Assembly: GCF_003576645.1 (NCBI RefSeq)
Contig: NC_044916.1
Span: 14,972,314 to 15,036,313 of the forward strand
Length of the DNA stretch: 64,000 nt
Direction: 5' to 3'
From: Ipomoea triloba
Taxonomy: Eukaryota > Streptophyta > Magnoliopsida > Solanales > Convolvulaceae
Of the stretch, positions 1 to 10,622 are shown in pieces. Position numbers and translations under genes: made by a program. Within the stretch, counting starts at the first letter, position 1; each line of letters starts with the position of its first letter. The notes below the pieces were generated by a model. The model was not told the DNA's origin. It saw only the letters and a program-made list of their open reading frames with translations, and ran no database searches.

Positions 1-500
1 ATCCACTTGAAGTGATTGGCTTTTCTAATTCAGATTATGCTGGATGTGTAGATACGAGAAAATCTACATTTGGTTATTTGATCCTATTAGCTAGAGGAGC
101 AGTTTCATGGAAAAGTGCAAAGCAGTCAATCATCGCTACTTCCACCATGGAGGCAGAATTTGTGGCATGCTTTGAAGCCACAAATCATGGATTGTGGCTG
201 CGGAATTTGATCTCGGGGCTTAGAGTAGTCGACAGTATTTCTAGGCCTTTGAGACTTTATTGTGACAACTCCGCAGCAGTGTTCTTCTCTAAGAGTGACA
301 AATACTCTAAAGGTGCTAAGCATATGGAATTAAAATATTTGTCAGTTAAAGAAGAAGTACAGAAACAGAGAGTGTCAATTCGGCATATCAAAACTGAACT
401 TATGGTTGTTGATCCTTTGACCAAAGGTTTAGCACCTAAGGTATTCTCTTGTCATGTGGAGAGTATGGGAATTTTAGATAGAGCCTTGTTATCATTGTAA
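1..500 (+). CDS. Ty1/copia polyprotein, C-terminal RNase H (partial)
   Basis: C-terminal end of a Ty1/copia pol. The reading frame is open at the window edge, so the true start lies outside; the GTG at position 12 is not a real start. The protein has the copia RNase H signature: SDYAGC near the start, TRKST, SWKSAKQ, STMEAEF, and CDNSAA, supplying the D, E, D acidic residues, followed by KHMELKY and DPLTKGL. RNase H removes the RNA strand during reverse transcription in the cytoplasmic particle. It ends with TAA at 498-500, about 257 bp before a probable 3' LTR. No stop or frameshift is seen in the visible part, so the element may be fairly young. The family assignment is firm; whether the upstream protease, integrase and RT survive cannot be seen. 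Confidence 0.93.
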   Translation, partial: PLEVIGFSNSDYAGCVDTRKSTFGYLILLARGAVSWKSAKQSIIATSTMEAEFVACFEATNHGLWLRNLISGLRVVDSISRPLRLYCDNSAAVFFSKSDKYSKGAKHMELKYLSVKEEVQKQRVSIRHIKTELMVVDPLTKGLAPKVFSCHVESMGILDRALLSL

Positions 501-757
501 TTTTGTTTTCAGTTTTATGCTATATTGACTTGGTTGAATTCAATTAATGTTATAATCTCTGTTTGCACATATGGTTGTCACTATTGAAATTAAAGTTGAC
601 CTATGATGCATGGAAGGGAACATGTTGTTCAAATAACATGCGACCGCCATGATCTAGCTGACTTTGATTTAAGTAAAAGTTCTTTGATGTTTTGGAATAT
701 TTCGCGAATTAAAGTTATCCTAGTCCATCAATAATACACATGATCCAAGTGGAAGAA

Positions 758-1212
758 TGTTAGAATATTTTTATTCTAATATTATTGTGGTCGATGTATT
801 AAGTGATCTGAACAATTAAAATTCCATTTTGATAGGTAATGGAATAAAACTTGTAACAGATCAGGGGTTATAATTCCTCTCTCTTTGCCTTTCAAATGAG
901 GCTATTTAAGCCCATTTAATTGTATGGGTTTATGGCCCATTATTGCCATAATTCTAATAATCAATATTGGAATGTCAGTTTAGGTTGAGCAGGCAATATA
1001 TAAGGGCTTAGACTATTTTCCTATCCTATCACTCGGGAAACTTAACGTGAAAGACCAGAGGGAAAAGGGTTCTGAAAATACAAAGGAGAAAGAAGTGGTG
1101 AAGAAGAAAGGGCTCATAGCTTCATCAAACTCCAATGGAATCAGGTTAGTAATTTACGCTTCCTATGAAAGTATTGGTTAAATCATTCAATGCCTTTTAT
1201 AATAGTTTTACA
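758..1212 (+). repeat. Probable 3' LTR of the copia element
   Basis: A purine-rich tract (ggaagaa, 751-757) sits directly before TGTTAGAATA at 758, the usual polypurine tract to LTR junction. A TATATAA box lies at 997-1003, about 240 bp into the unit, as expected for a U3/R boundary. The proposed end is TTTTACA at 1212. The 5' boundary is well supported by position and sequence. The 3' boundary is a guess, because the partner LTR lies outside the window and no target-site duplication can be checked. Confidence 0.6.
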
Positions 1213-1730
1213 CGGAGCTGGCGGCGGAGGATTAAAATTGGATCAGAAGGCGGTTAGTGGGGTGGTGAAAAGAGGGAAGAAAACTGGCAACGCTTGAAAC
1301 CGGCAACACTTGAAAACTGACAACGCTTGAAAATGGTGACCGGTGAAAACGACGCTTACCATCCTTTTACTCTTCAAATCTGTAGCAAAGAACTCTCCGA
1401 CGAAACCCATTCCCAAAATGAACATTCGGCCTTGGAACTGGATTTCCGTAGTGGCGCAGGTAGGGTTCGGAGTGCATCATGTTGTGGCACTCTCACACGT
1501 GTCTGGAAAGGAAACTCAATATGGGAAAAGAGAAGATAATGTTGAGAAGAAAAATACATGAAATGACAAGAGTGTCCTTCATTTTGACACTAAACTAACG
1601 GAAACTTACACGGAGGACCAAAAGTGGCACTCACACAATAAGAGTGGCCAAAATGTGGCAAAATTTTTTATAGTGAACTAAAAGTGTCGAACCCCTTATA
1701 AGTCTATGACCAAAAAAGGAATTAACTCCA
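1213..1730. other. Unannotated stretch after the LTR
   Basis: No supported gene. A short repeated phrase (aacgcttgaaa and variants: acttgaaaactgacaacgc) occurs around 1287-1330. Overlapping short ORFs on both strands (1243-1561) show no recognisable motif and contradict one another in frame. Confidence 0.5.
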
Positions 1731-1886
1731 TTATAAATAATAAGCACTAATCCAACTTATATTATTAAATACTAAGTCCAATCCTTATCAAACTTTTTGG
1801 TAGTCCTTGTTACATTATAAATAATAAGCTCTAATCCTACTTATATTATAAATACTAAATCCAATCCTTATCAAACTCTTTGGTAG
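1731..1886. repeat. Two-copy tandem repeat, ~84-bp period
   Basis: The unit starting ttataaataataagc at 1731 recurs at 1815. Both copies continue with a near-identical block ending tttggtag (about 1803 and 1886). The copies differ by several substitutions and small indels. AT-rich, non-coding. Confidence 0.8.
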
Positions 1887-1890
1887 CAAA

Positions 1891-2070
1891 TTATACTGTG
1901 GGCCATGGTCATGGCTGATACTGCAATTGTGTTGAACTAATACTGCAGTTGTGTTGAAAAGGAACTGCAGTTGCGTGGAACAGTGGTCGTTCATCCGTTC
2001 AACACACGCAACTGCAGTATCAGTTCAACACAACTGCAATATCAGCCATGACCCATAGTCCACGGTATAA
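1891..2070. mobile_element. Foldback (MITE-like) element, ~180 bp
   Basis: The left arm from 1891 (ttatactgtgggccatgg) is the imperfect reverse complement of the right arm ending at 2070 (ccatagtccacggtataa). Pairing extends inward through ggctgatactgcaattgtg and gttgaac repeats over roughly 75-85 bp per arm. The arms also carry an internal repeat with an actgcagttg core. No convincing target-site duplication was found, so the superfamily is unassigned. Confidence 0.75.
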
Positions 2071-4500
2071 CGACTACTCTGTACTAGGCCTCCTTATTGG
2101 GCCTTCTTGGTCCAGTTACTCTCTTGGACTGGTTCATGTGACCCAGGCCTAGTATATTATCCATCAAAAAGGAAACTTGACATACCAGTGGATTTAAAGA
2201 AACGTGGTTGAATTTTTGTTGATTCAGATGACATGTTAGTATTCAACTTGGGTCAAATGTAATCCTGCCTTAGCCAGGGCATTTTATATAATTGTATCTC
2301 CGTTTCTGTTTGTCAATTTCCTTCATAATCCTCCTGGCTGGAACTTGGAAGCGTCTTAAAGTTGAAAATTACTTTTCTTTTGATCGAAATGATGAAAATT
2401 TTCATTATTTGGCCTCAAAAACATGATTATACTAGGCGCTAGGCATTGGCTCTAGTAAAGCTAAGCTTGGACTAGATCAATGGGCCACAAGGTGTGGGAA
2501 GGTCGTGCCTTCCTCAACAATATCCTTCCCTGTGTTTTTAATGTTTTCTGGACTTTAGTTTCAATACTCTATCTAATTTTTGCAGGCTATTATAGTATTA
2601 TTTCATATTACTGGGAAACATTGGTATAATCAGATTAATTTTTGGGGCAAACCTTACCCTCACTGAACATAGATATTTTAAGGTCTTAAAGCACTTAGTA
2701 TGGAAGTTACATCCTCATAAATCATAATCTATGTGCTAGACAAGTCAAAATGCAAGTAGTGGTGAACTTGACTTGATCATTTCATAATGAAAGGTATAAT
2801 ATAGCTTATTTTTGTTAAATTGAAATATACACAATTCTCAGTATAATATCTAATTCCAAAATTCACTAAAACAATAATGAAATTTGTTAGTAATATACTA
2901 TGTATGTATATATATTACTTATGGTAAATTGGCATATAATCAAACAAAATGTGTAAGTGTGTGAAATGTGGCATAATAAAGAAAAAGAAATTACAATGCA
3001 AAATGAAGGCATAATGTACGTGTGATGTGTATGTGGCTCAAAATGCAAAGAAGAATGAAATGGGAAAATGCAATGCATGCACAAGTGATCGTGGCGAAAT
3101 CTAAGGAAAACAAAATGAAATGCAATGCATGCATAAGTGAATGTGTGGCGCAAATGACAGTGGAAAAATGAAAATGCAATGCTTCATGTGATCATGTCAT
3201 CGTGCGTACTAAAATCAAGGAATTACTAAGCACTATAAATAGATATTTCTACAATGAAGAAATCGAAGTTTCATAGTTCAAAATATAGATATACAGTCAC
3301 GAATGTGCTGCGAAAAAACTTCAATACAGGGAAAGATTGGTATATTATCCGGAGATATCAGTTCCAAGTTATATCAGTACAAGCTGTGTTAAAATCCCGG
3401 TTGGTTACAATTTGTTTAATTGGTAGAATTAGTTCAAACTGTATTTGTAAACTTTTTCATAAAGTTAGTTTATAAGGTTAATATTTAAATGCGGGTTGAT
3501 CTTAAGTGAAAAGGTTTTTAGGTGTGACCCCGCAGATTAGGAGGTGTTCTCCAACTGCGTTATCAAATTCAGTTGTGTACTTATTTTTGGCACTTCTTTT
3601 ATTGCTATATATTTTGATACATATCTGCGTTACACAATTTCAAAATTAAACACTCATTTAGAAATTACGTCTTGGGAAGTCAATCAGCCATATTTTTTGA
3701 AAATTGCGGACTTAATTGCATATCATGTCAGATTACTGACAAAATTGATGTTTGTTCACACCCCAGTGTCATATTATGGTTAGTACGTGTCAAAATCAAC
3801 AGTATATTGCAATGGTCTCAGGAAAACAGTAGGAATTTGGGAAAGAAAAAAGAGGGATTAGGGTTAGGGCAGTAGAAAGAAGAGAAAAGGGAATTTGTAT
3901 ATTAATTCAGCATAAAAATCTCCTTCTTACACCTCAGCCATTTAAATACAGGAATAATTGCAAGCTAACTACATTCCTCATTGTCCGGATCGCAGCAGAT
4001 TGATCCACCCGAGGGATGGAAACAACGTCGTTTGAATGCTCAACTTCAACTGCTTCCAACAGTTTCACGAAAGGACGTCGTTTGCACTAATCAATCAACC
4101 TATTTAACCACACCCGTCAAACGTCACCGTTTTGCTACTGATTCTTTCCTTCTGCCATTTCCTTCCTGTTCTGCTACTTTCTACTTCTGCCATACAACCC
4201 TCCAAGGCTGTTGCATATAGCACCGGTAAGAACTAGTACTTGTGACTTGTAGTTGTACTAACTAATTTTAAGGGTTACATATTCAGTCGGGTTACTGTCC
4301 TATCATAATACTCAAATGTCAACTATTGCATATGATAACCTTCAAATAGTTCTTGCCTTCCCCTTTCCCAAAGAAATTATGAAATATTTCCATTTTGCTA
4401 GTAACAGGAAGAGTAAAATCTCATCTCATCACATCTTCATATTCTATTAATAACTATTGCATGCATGGAAACTTATGAAGGAGTGTCATTAAACAAGAAC
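2071..4500. other. Non-coding stretch with weak repeats
   Basis: No supported gene. At 3060-3190 a phrase with an aaatgcaatgcatgc core recurs about every 55-60 bp. At 3840-4230 the order 'agggttagggcag', purine-rich block, 'gggaatttgtat', 'atttaaatacagg' resembles an antisense small-LTR (chromovirus type) remnant, but no paired LTR or TSD is visible. The last ~250 bp, adjacent to the stop of the helicase gene, should include its 3' UTR; no clear polyadenylation signal was pinned down. Confidence 0.4.
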
Positions 4501-4504
4501 GACT

Positions 4505-7500
4505 TTATACATCAAAGAACAACTGTTCACAAGAAAACATTAATTCATTTTCAAATCTTTGTAAAACAAACTGCTCTTGAGGTGTTATAATGCTGGTAAC
4601 AAAACACTTCTCATCTGAAAAAGGTTTCCTACCAGCCCTTCCAGCTCGATGGAGATAGTTTACTGCATCCTTTGGCAGATTAAAATTGTATATGTGTGTT
4701 GTCCCAGGCAAATCAACACCTCGGGCTGCTATATCTGTTGCCACTAAAAGATGGCTACTTCCTTGTTGCAGTTCCTGATTCCAAGTAACATATATCAAGT
4801 AGAATCCTGGCCTAAGTTCAACACTCCAAGCTCAAACTACTTACGGATATTCACATACACAGATTTAAGGTTGAAAGCAGTACTTACAGTCAAGGATGCT
4901 GCTCGCTGATTGAAATTCATGTCTTCCTCAAGTAGACTGATTTCCGAAAACCCCATCAGAGAACTCTTTAGAAAATTGACCAAAAGAGTAGTTGGCGGTG
5001 GATCTCCAGCTTTTTTTGACTTCTCAGACTGTTGATGGTGATAGAAGTGTATTAGTAAAGAAAGTACAATATGGCCAATGTTGCAAAAGGCGCTAGTCGG
5101 GCACTGGGAGAGCGCTTAGCGCCTAGGGCACCTAGGTGGCCGCTTAATTTTATTTTATTTTATTATTTTTTTTAAACCGCTCAAAACAACATTGTTTTGA
5201 GCTGGAAAAACCAATTAAAAAAAATGTTCCAGCCGACTCGGCCGAGTTCGGAGCCAGGTTGGCCAACTCGGCCACCTAGGTCGCCTAGTCGGCCGGCCGA
5301 CTAGCAACCGCCTACACTCCTTTTCGCCTCGGCCTAGAGGCGCCTAGCGCCTAGGTGGCTGCCTAGGCCAATTTTTACAACACTGAATATGACTCAAACT
5401 AAAATCTAGAAACCGCCAACGTAAGGAGACTACAGAGTTATAGATACTTACTTGCACACCAACAAAGACTATGGCAGAATGAGGTTCATCTGACTTTAAA
5501 AGGGAAAGCAATGTTAGATACCTTTCTCCTTTACTGCATACCTGACTCCACAGAGTATCAAAAAATAATGAAGTCAAGTAAACCATTTCTGAACAGATAT
5601 CATCAGAATTGGACAAACAGAATGAAAACTAAGACCAGCAATTGATAATTGTCAGCTACAAGTTGGTTAATTGACTGAAGTGATATTTAAAAGCAAGATA
5701 TATGGGTCTGGGATAAACTATAAAGAAAAGATGAACTGAAAATATGAATTATCATACAATAATGTCAGACTGGTCCTGCAAGTAAAATGAAGACATGGCA
5801 AGAACAGAGGGGTACCCAAACAAAAGCCAAATAAAGTTCCTGAACTTCACTCACCACAAATCTATGATGCAGACAGGATGGCATTGGCATAATTGGATTC
5901 ACATATAAATGAACTACATCTGCCTGTAATAAACTCACAAGCACTAAAATAGGTAAGCTCGTCCCCTATGCTGAAAACTAGATTGTATATCTCAACATGT
6001 TCAAATCTACTAGCAAACCTTTGTCCATTTCTGTTGTACAGCATCATATAAAAATCGCCTATGCTGGGGAATTGAGGCACTAGCAAAGATAGTTTGACGA
6101 CTCTTTCTACATGAGTATGATGTCAAAAGCTTCCGAAGAGAGCTCACGTGTTTTGAGGAATTGAACATGAAATCAACCTTAAAAAAATAATTGATTGTGT
6201 CATTGCCATTCCAAATAATCAACAAGCAGGCATTGTATTTTCTTAATTTAGACCTTTAGCTAAATAGTAACCAAAAAAAAGAAAAAAAAGAATAAGCATA
6301 TTAATTAAATTTTAAATTGATTTATAATAGCAGTTAAATACCAAAATCTATTGATAAATCTTAATTTAACCAAAAAAAAAAAAAAAGAGTATGAAATTGT
6401 GAGACACAATGTGCACCATTCATTTGTACTTAATAGCTTAGATTAAGAAGATTTGGAGAGTAAATAATATATCTTTAAAAACTTTCTAGAAGCAACCACA
6501 TTATAGTATTATCCGCTCTTGGGAGAAAAACTTCTGTTTCTGGTATAGAAGAAACTCATCTTAGTATGTTCAGGGAATTAGATATTTAGATATAAGAAAT
6601 ATAGATAGAACTACTCCATTTGTTCAGGGAATTAGATATTTAGATATAAGAAATATAGATAGAACTACTCCATTACCTCATCAATTACAAGCACTTGCAT
6701 AGCATCTAACTTTAAAATATTCTTCTCAAGCATTTGAGTTAAACTTCCCAAAGTTGCAATCACAATAGTAGGAGGCTCAGCCTGTGACAATGAAAATATT
6801 AGTAAGGCTACTAAGATAAATTAGTTGTCTGAAAATTTTCAAATCAGCAGAAATCGTCTATAAAAGCAGCAAAACAAGTTCTGCTGTTCTGTACCTTTAA
6901 CCAACTCTTATGTCGCTTCAAGGTTCCACCATCCAAAAGAGCCATAATAGTGCATGACTTCTGCCCAGAATTTAGTTCTTCTGACTTCGCATAGAGCACC
7001 CTAGCAACTTTTGTAACCTTGGTTATGCAAAGGGAATTATCATCAGTATAGTTTAAAAAACAGTCTATTTTTGGTACAAATGAGAAGAATGGAAGGGCAT
7101 AATCATCAGTATAGTTTAGAAGAACAGTCCTTTTTTGGTACAAATGAGGGGAATGGGGATTGAACCTGAGACCTCTCTTACAGAGTCATAAGCCAATGTC
7201 ACTGAACTATCAGGTAATCCATGTGGAAGCAGTAAAGAACAATAACCAGGGCTGTACCTGGATGCCAAGCTCCCTAGTGGGAACCACAATCAGGGCCTGG
7301 ACTGCAGACCTTTGAGTGTTAATAACCGAGAATATCCGCAGTAGATAAGCCAATGTTTTACCAGAACCTGTCTAGAGGATGAAAGAAGAACTGAATAAAA
7401 TGATTTCATAAGCTTTGTCAACTTAAAAGCAAGCCCACTTAAATCAAGAGGTTTACAAATGCAGAAATGCCGAAATGGTTGTAAAAAATGAAATAGTTTT

Positions 7501-8728
7501 AGCAATTTAGCACAAGGATTTTGCAAACCAAATACTGGCACATTTCTAGCTACTTCCTATCATCACGTCACCAACAAAACAAAAGCATAAAAGAGAAACA
7601 GTAATGGCAGAGATTACTAAATCGGAAAAACCAATCATGACTAGTAAGCAAATTGTTCTTGTGAACATTACTTTTGAATTATGTTCTTTTCAAAAAATAG
7701 AGGTGCTAATGTGCTATAACACTACAATAGAGAAACCAGCCTCTTAGGTTCAGTCTTAATAAGAAAGTTGAGATACTAGATAGTATAATATCATAAATAT
7801 AGTAAATTGGTAATCCAAAATATAGAGCGTATATTTTATTGATAAACACTTACTAAGGAAAAAACTATTGGCATATCTATAAACCCAATTCTGAAAACTT
7901 TCACCAATTAATATAAGTACAACGCTCTAAGAGAGTGCATTAACCTGAGCATGAAGCACACAATCACAGCCAGCAAAGAGAACGGGCAATGCTTCTTGCT
8001 GCACTTTGGTTGGCACAACATAACCAACCTCTTCCATTCTGCAATTTTCTACTCCCTTAATCACTTTTTTTATTCATTTAAATAATTTTCACAGACTATC
8101 AGATTAAGGTAGCACAAAATTTAAATAAACAGAAAACACTCACTTTACTGACTTTAGTCACTTCACTGTATCTGATTTTACATTATTTTCTCAAAGAAAG
8201 TATATTCAATTTAAATAATTTTATTCAACAATCTGAGATTTTTGCATTATATAAATCCAAAGACAGAAAAGGATGACACTGTCAAATCCATTTCAAGTGA
8301 CAAATTTTTGCCTGATAGAATAAAAAAGATTACATCTTTAATTTCTTGTAAGCTCAATCTAGAGTATATTCACAAAAGATATGTTAAATTTTCATTGCTG
8401 AAGATCCAAACTAATTCTTCTTTTTAATAGTCAGTTAAAGTTCTAAAATTTGAACAAAGCACCCTCACCGGCGTATGATGTGTTCAGGCACATGGCCTTG
8501 GCAGAGTTCATGGAGTGTCAAGACACCCTCCTTCTTAGCAGTTTCAACTTCAATGTAAGAAGAGCTAAGAGAAGCTTTGAGCAGTGTGTGCTCTCGCATG
8601 GAGTGAACCATACCATTCATACTGACAACAAAGGTGTGATTGGGCCGGTTGGGGTATAAATGATGTGGACCATGTACTCTGGCAGTCCATGAGAGAGAGT
8701 TCAGCAGTGTGGCAGATAAACAGGCCAT
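4505..8728 (-). CDS. RH58: DEAD-box ATP-dependent RNA helicase 58, chloroplastic (RH58 family)
   Basis: Ten exons read on the minus strand: 8728-8469, 8038-7945, 7371-7258, 7017-6895, 6781-6677, 6177-6019, 5923-5855, 5541-5452, 5028-4888, 4774-4505. Every junction has GT..AG, and all introns after the first are phase 0. The joined frame is 474 aa plus stop, close to the ~470 aa of RH58. The ATG at 8728 has a strong context (CTCCATGG) and opens a Ser/Thr-rich, transit-peptide-like N-terminus (about residues 1-65), followed by LTLHELCQGHVPEH. Motifs: I TGSGKT (119-124), Ia PTRELGIQ (149-156), II DEVD (231-234), III SAS (265-267), IV AIVFVGVQ (331-338), V ATDIAARGVD (397-406), VI HRAGRAGR (427-434). 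These indicate an ATP-dependent RNA remodelling enzyme, probably in the plastid. DEVD for DEAD and HRAGRAGR are divergent forms that I recall as typical of RH58. Introns hold a SINE, a foldback and a tandem duplication, but the coding frame is intact. Confidence 0.92.
5079..5382. mobile_element. GC-rich foldback (MITE-like) inside an RH58 intron
   Basis: Lies in the intron between exons 8 and 9. Left end tgttgcaaaaggcgc (5079) and right end ttttacaaca (5382) are imperfect inverted repeats. The interior is dominated by gcgcctaggc-type palindromes that pair across an AT-rich centre (about 5145-5225). Local GC content is far above the flanks. No clean target-site duplication was identified. Confidence 0.7.
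6567..6674. repeat. 54-bp tandem duplication next to a splice donor
   Basis: Unit 6567-6620 is repeated at 6621-6674 with almost no change (tgttcagggaattagatat ... ctactccatt). It lies in the RH58 intron after exon 5. The second copy runs into the exon 5 splice donor (minus-strand GTAATG, 6676-6671). Confidence 0.88.
7020..7225 (-). mobile_element. tRNA-derived SINE filling an RH58 intron
   Basis: On the minus strand a Pol III promoter is recognisable: A-box-like TAGTTCAGTGACA (7209-7197) and B box GGTTCAATCCC (7166-7156), about 35 bp apart. The body ends in TTTGTACCAAAAA, the kind of tail seen in plant tRNA SINEs. The tail portion is duplicated (7021-7090 and 7091-7150). The intron, 7257-7018, is only 240 bp, so most of it is SINE, and the tail lies directly against the exon 4 acceptor. 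It is not a functional tRNA gene, since no acceptor-stem pairing is present. Confidence 0.72.
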
Positions 8729-8949
8729 GGAGGAGCAATAGGGAGATCAATAATCAGAGACTTATCTACAGTAAGATACGCATCATTTACCCTGAAAATA
8801 TTCAATAAAGAAGTAAAGAACTGCATAAATTAATCATCTACTAGTGTAAGCGAGATGCACAAGTTTTCTTGTAAGCTAATATAAGACAATTTAATTTAGT
8901 TATTTAACTTCAAAAGTTGTTTTCAAAAAAAAAAAAAAAAAAAAAAAAA
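8729..8949 (-). other. 5' leader of RH58 with candidate acceptor
   Basis: On the minus strand TATTTTCAG (8800-8792) would make a good 3' splice site for a 5'-UTR intron, leaving about 62 nt of leader before the ATG at 8728. The promoter and any first non-coding exon would lie in or beyond the assembly gap. The segment 8923-8949 is pure A at the gap edge. Confidence 0.4.
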
Positions 8950-9400
8950 NNNNNNNNNNNNNNNNNNNNNNNNNNNNNNNNNNNNNNNNNNNNNNNNNNN
9001 NNNNNNNNNNNNNNNNNNNNNNNNNNNNNNNNNNNNNNNNNNNNNNNNNNNNNNNNNNNNNNNNNNNNNNNNNNNNNNNNNNNNNNNNNNNNNNNNNNNN
9101 NNNNNNNNNNNNNNNNNNNNNNNNNNNNNNNNNNNNNNNNNNNNNNNNNNNNNNNNNNNNNNNNNNNNNNNNNNNNNNNNNNNNNNNNNNNNNNNNNNNN
9201 NNNNNNNNNNNNNNNNNNNNNNNNNNNNNNNNNNNNNNNNNNNNNNNNNNNNNNNNNNNNNNNNNNNNNNNNNNNNNNNNNNNNNNNNNNNNNNNNNNNN
9301 NNNNNNNNNNNNNNNNNNNNNNNNNNNNNNNNNNNNNNNNNNNNNNNNNNNNNNNNNNNNNNNNNNNNNNNNNNNNNNNNNNNNNNNNNNNNNNNNNNNN
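8950..9400. other. Assembly gap (N run)
   Basis: 451 N bases flanked on both sides by A-rich homopolymer (8923-8949 and 9401-9439). Any protein predicted across it is an artefact. The true length is unknown. Confidence 1.
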
Positions 9401-9407
9401 AAAAAAG

Positions 9408-9439
<32 letters not shown>

Positions 9440-9440
<1 letters not shown>

Positions 9441-9884
9441 CATAACTATAACATAAACTAACTGAAGCTCAACTCCATGTTAATTGAAGTAGCCAAATTC
9501 ACAAATGTTCGTAAGCGTAAAAGGACTTATACATCACTCATATACATCATCCAATTGAACTATTAAAACAATTTAATAAATTTCTCCCCGTATTGAGAGA
9601 TTTAGGCTGCTATTAATTCAACTCTCCAGTTCTCCTTTCTCTCGTCTTCTACTCCCCATTCTATTTTCAAATTGGAGAAATGTAAAGGTAAAAACAACTT
9701 CTATTTATCTTTCTCTAAATTCCATTTCTCTTAAGTAAGCCTAAGGTCCTAAACCGCTAAACCAGTAAACCTACTATACTAACCTGTGCTTTAAAAAAAT
9801 ACGGAGTAATTCACAACAATTTATCAGCAGTATAGTAGTGGTGGTTTTGATTAGCAGACAATGGATTAAAATATAGCATACCAG
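9440..9884. other. Non-coding stretch
   Basis: No gene supported. A pyrimidine-rich region (9625-9665, ctctccagttctcctttctctc) followed by AT-rich sequence leads up to the candidate exon at 9885. Confidence 0.45.
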
Positions 9885-10049
9885 GCTCCAACAGATCTTC
9901 CGGTTAACCTAGCAGATCATCTGGAACACTACTGTGGATTTGCTGAATATATATTCCTGTTTGGCAGAGATAAACGGGCAAAGATAGATAAATCTGTAGA
10001 GATGCATATGACAAGAATTGGCATAAAAGCCGGAGAGGAGATGACCTGA
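9885..10049 (+). CDS. Candidate C-terminal exon of an unidentified gene
   Basis: After an acceptor-like ataccag (9878-9884) the plus strand is open for 54 codons and ends in TGA at 10047-10049. The translation is of ordinary composition and looks like protein: it begins APTDLPVNLADHLEHYCGF, continues with AEYIFLFGRDKRAKIDKS and ends MTRIGIKAGEEMT. It lacks the low-complexity, K/N/I/F-rich look of translated AT-rich spacer. The other frames of the same segment contain stops. I do not recognise the family. Upstream exons would have to lie before 9885, possibly in the gap; none was identified. It could be a gene fragment captured by a transposon, a pseudogene, or the end of a real gene. Confidence 0.45.
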   Translation, partial: APTDLPVNLADHLEHYCGFAEYIFLFGRDKRAKIDKSVEMHMTRIGIKAGEEMT

Positions 10050-10129
10050 CTAGTGACTACATTTCAATGGAGTGTTTTTGCCTTTTTTTTTTTTTTTTTA
10101 AAGGAGTTTTTGTAAGTGTGATTAGAAAA

Positions 10130-10622
10130 TGGGCAAATTATGCTGTGAGGTCCACGGACCTGGGTTCAAAACTACATCATTTTTGTTTTTTTTTTTTTTT
10201 ATTTATTAGTAAACATATTGCTGAATATAGAGTTGTCCAAAAATGTGTAAATGTAGAGGTTTCAAAGTGTGAATGTAGAGTATAGAAATCGTGAATGTAG
10301 ATTTATGATTGTGTGAATGTAGAGTTGCCCAGAAATGTGTGAATGTGGAGGTTTCAAATTGTGAATATGGAGTATAGAAATCGTGAATGTAGAGTTATAC
10401 ATGTGTGAATCTGTAATATAGTTAAGAAGTTCTAGCAACTTGTAGCCCTGTAATGTGTGAATGTGGAGTTCTCAAGTTGTGAATGTGGAGTATAGAAGCT
10501 GTGAATATAGAGTTTTGAATGTGTGAATGTGGAGTTTACAAATTGTGAATGTAGAGTATAGTGTATGTGAATGTAGACCCAGGTCCACCTTGCAAGGTAA
10601 ACCTGGGTCCACGGCATAACAA
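10130..10622. mobile_element. Foldback element carrying a minisatellite
   Basis: The ends are imperfect inverted repeats: left ttatgctgtgaggtccacgg (from 10138), right ccaggtccacc...cctgggtccacggcataa (to 10619). Between 10231 and 10575 the interior is a degenerate minisatellite of the phrase gtgaatgtagagt/gtgaatgtggag, repeated more than a dozen times with variable spacing. Poly-T runs lie at 10083-10099 and 10182-10200. Superfamily unassigned. Confidence 0.6.

Noticed and set aside
7156..7209. tRNA gene on the minus strand
   Set aside because: A- and B-box-like motifs exist, but there is no cloverleaf or acceptor stem; explained better as a SINE.
8910..9456. ORFs of 177-179 codons on both strands
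   Set aside because: They consist of the N gap plus poly-A/poly-T; no coding information.
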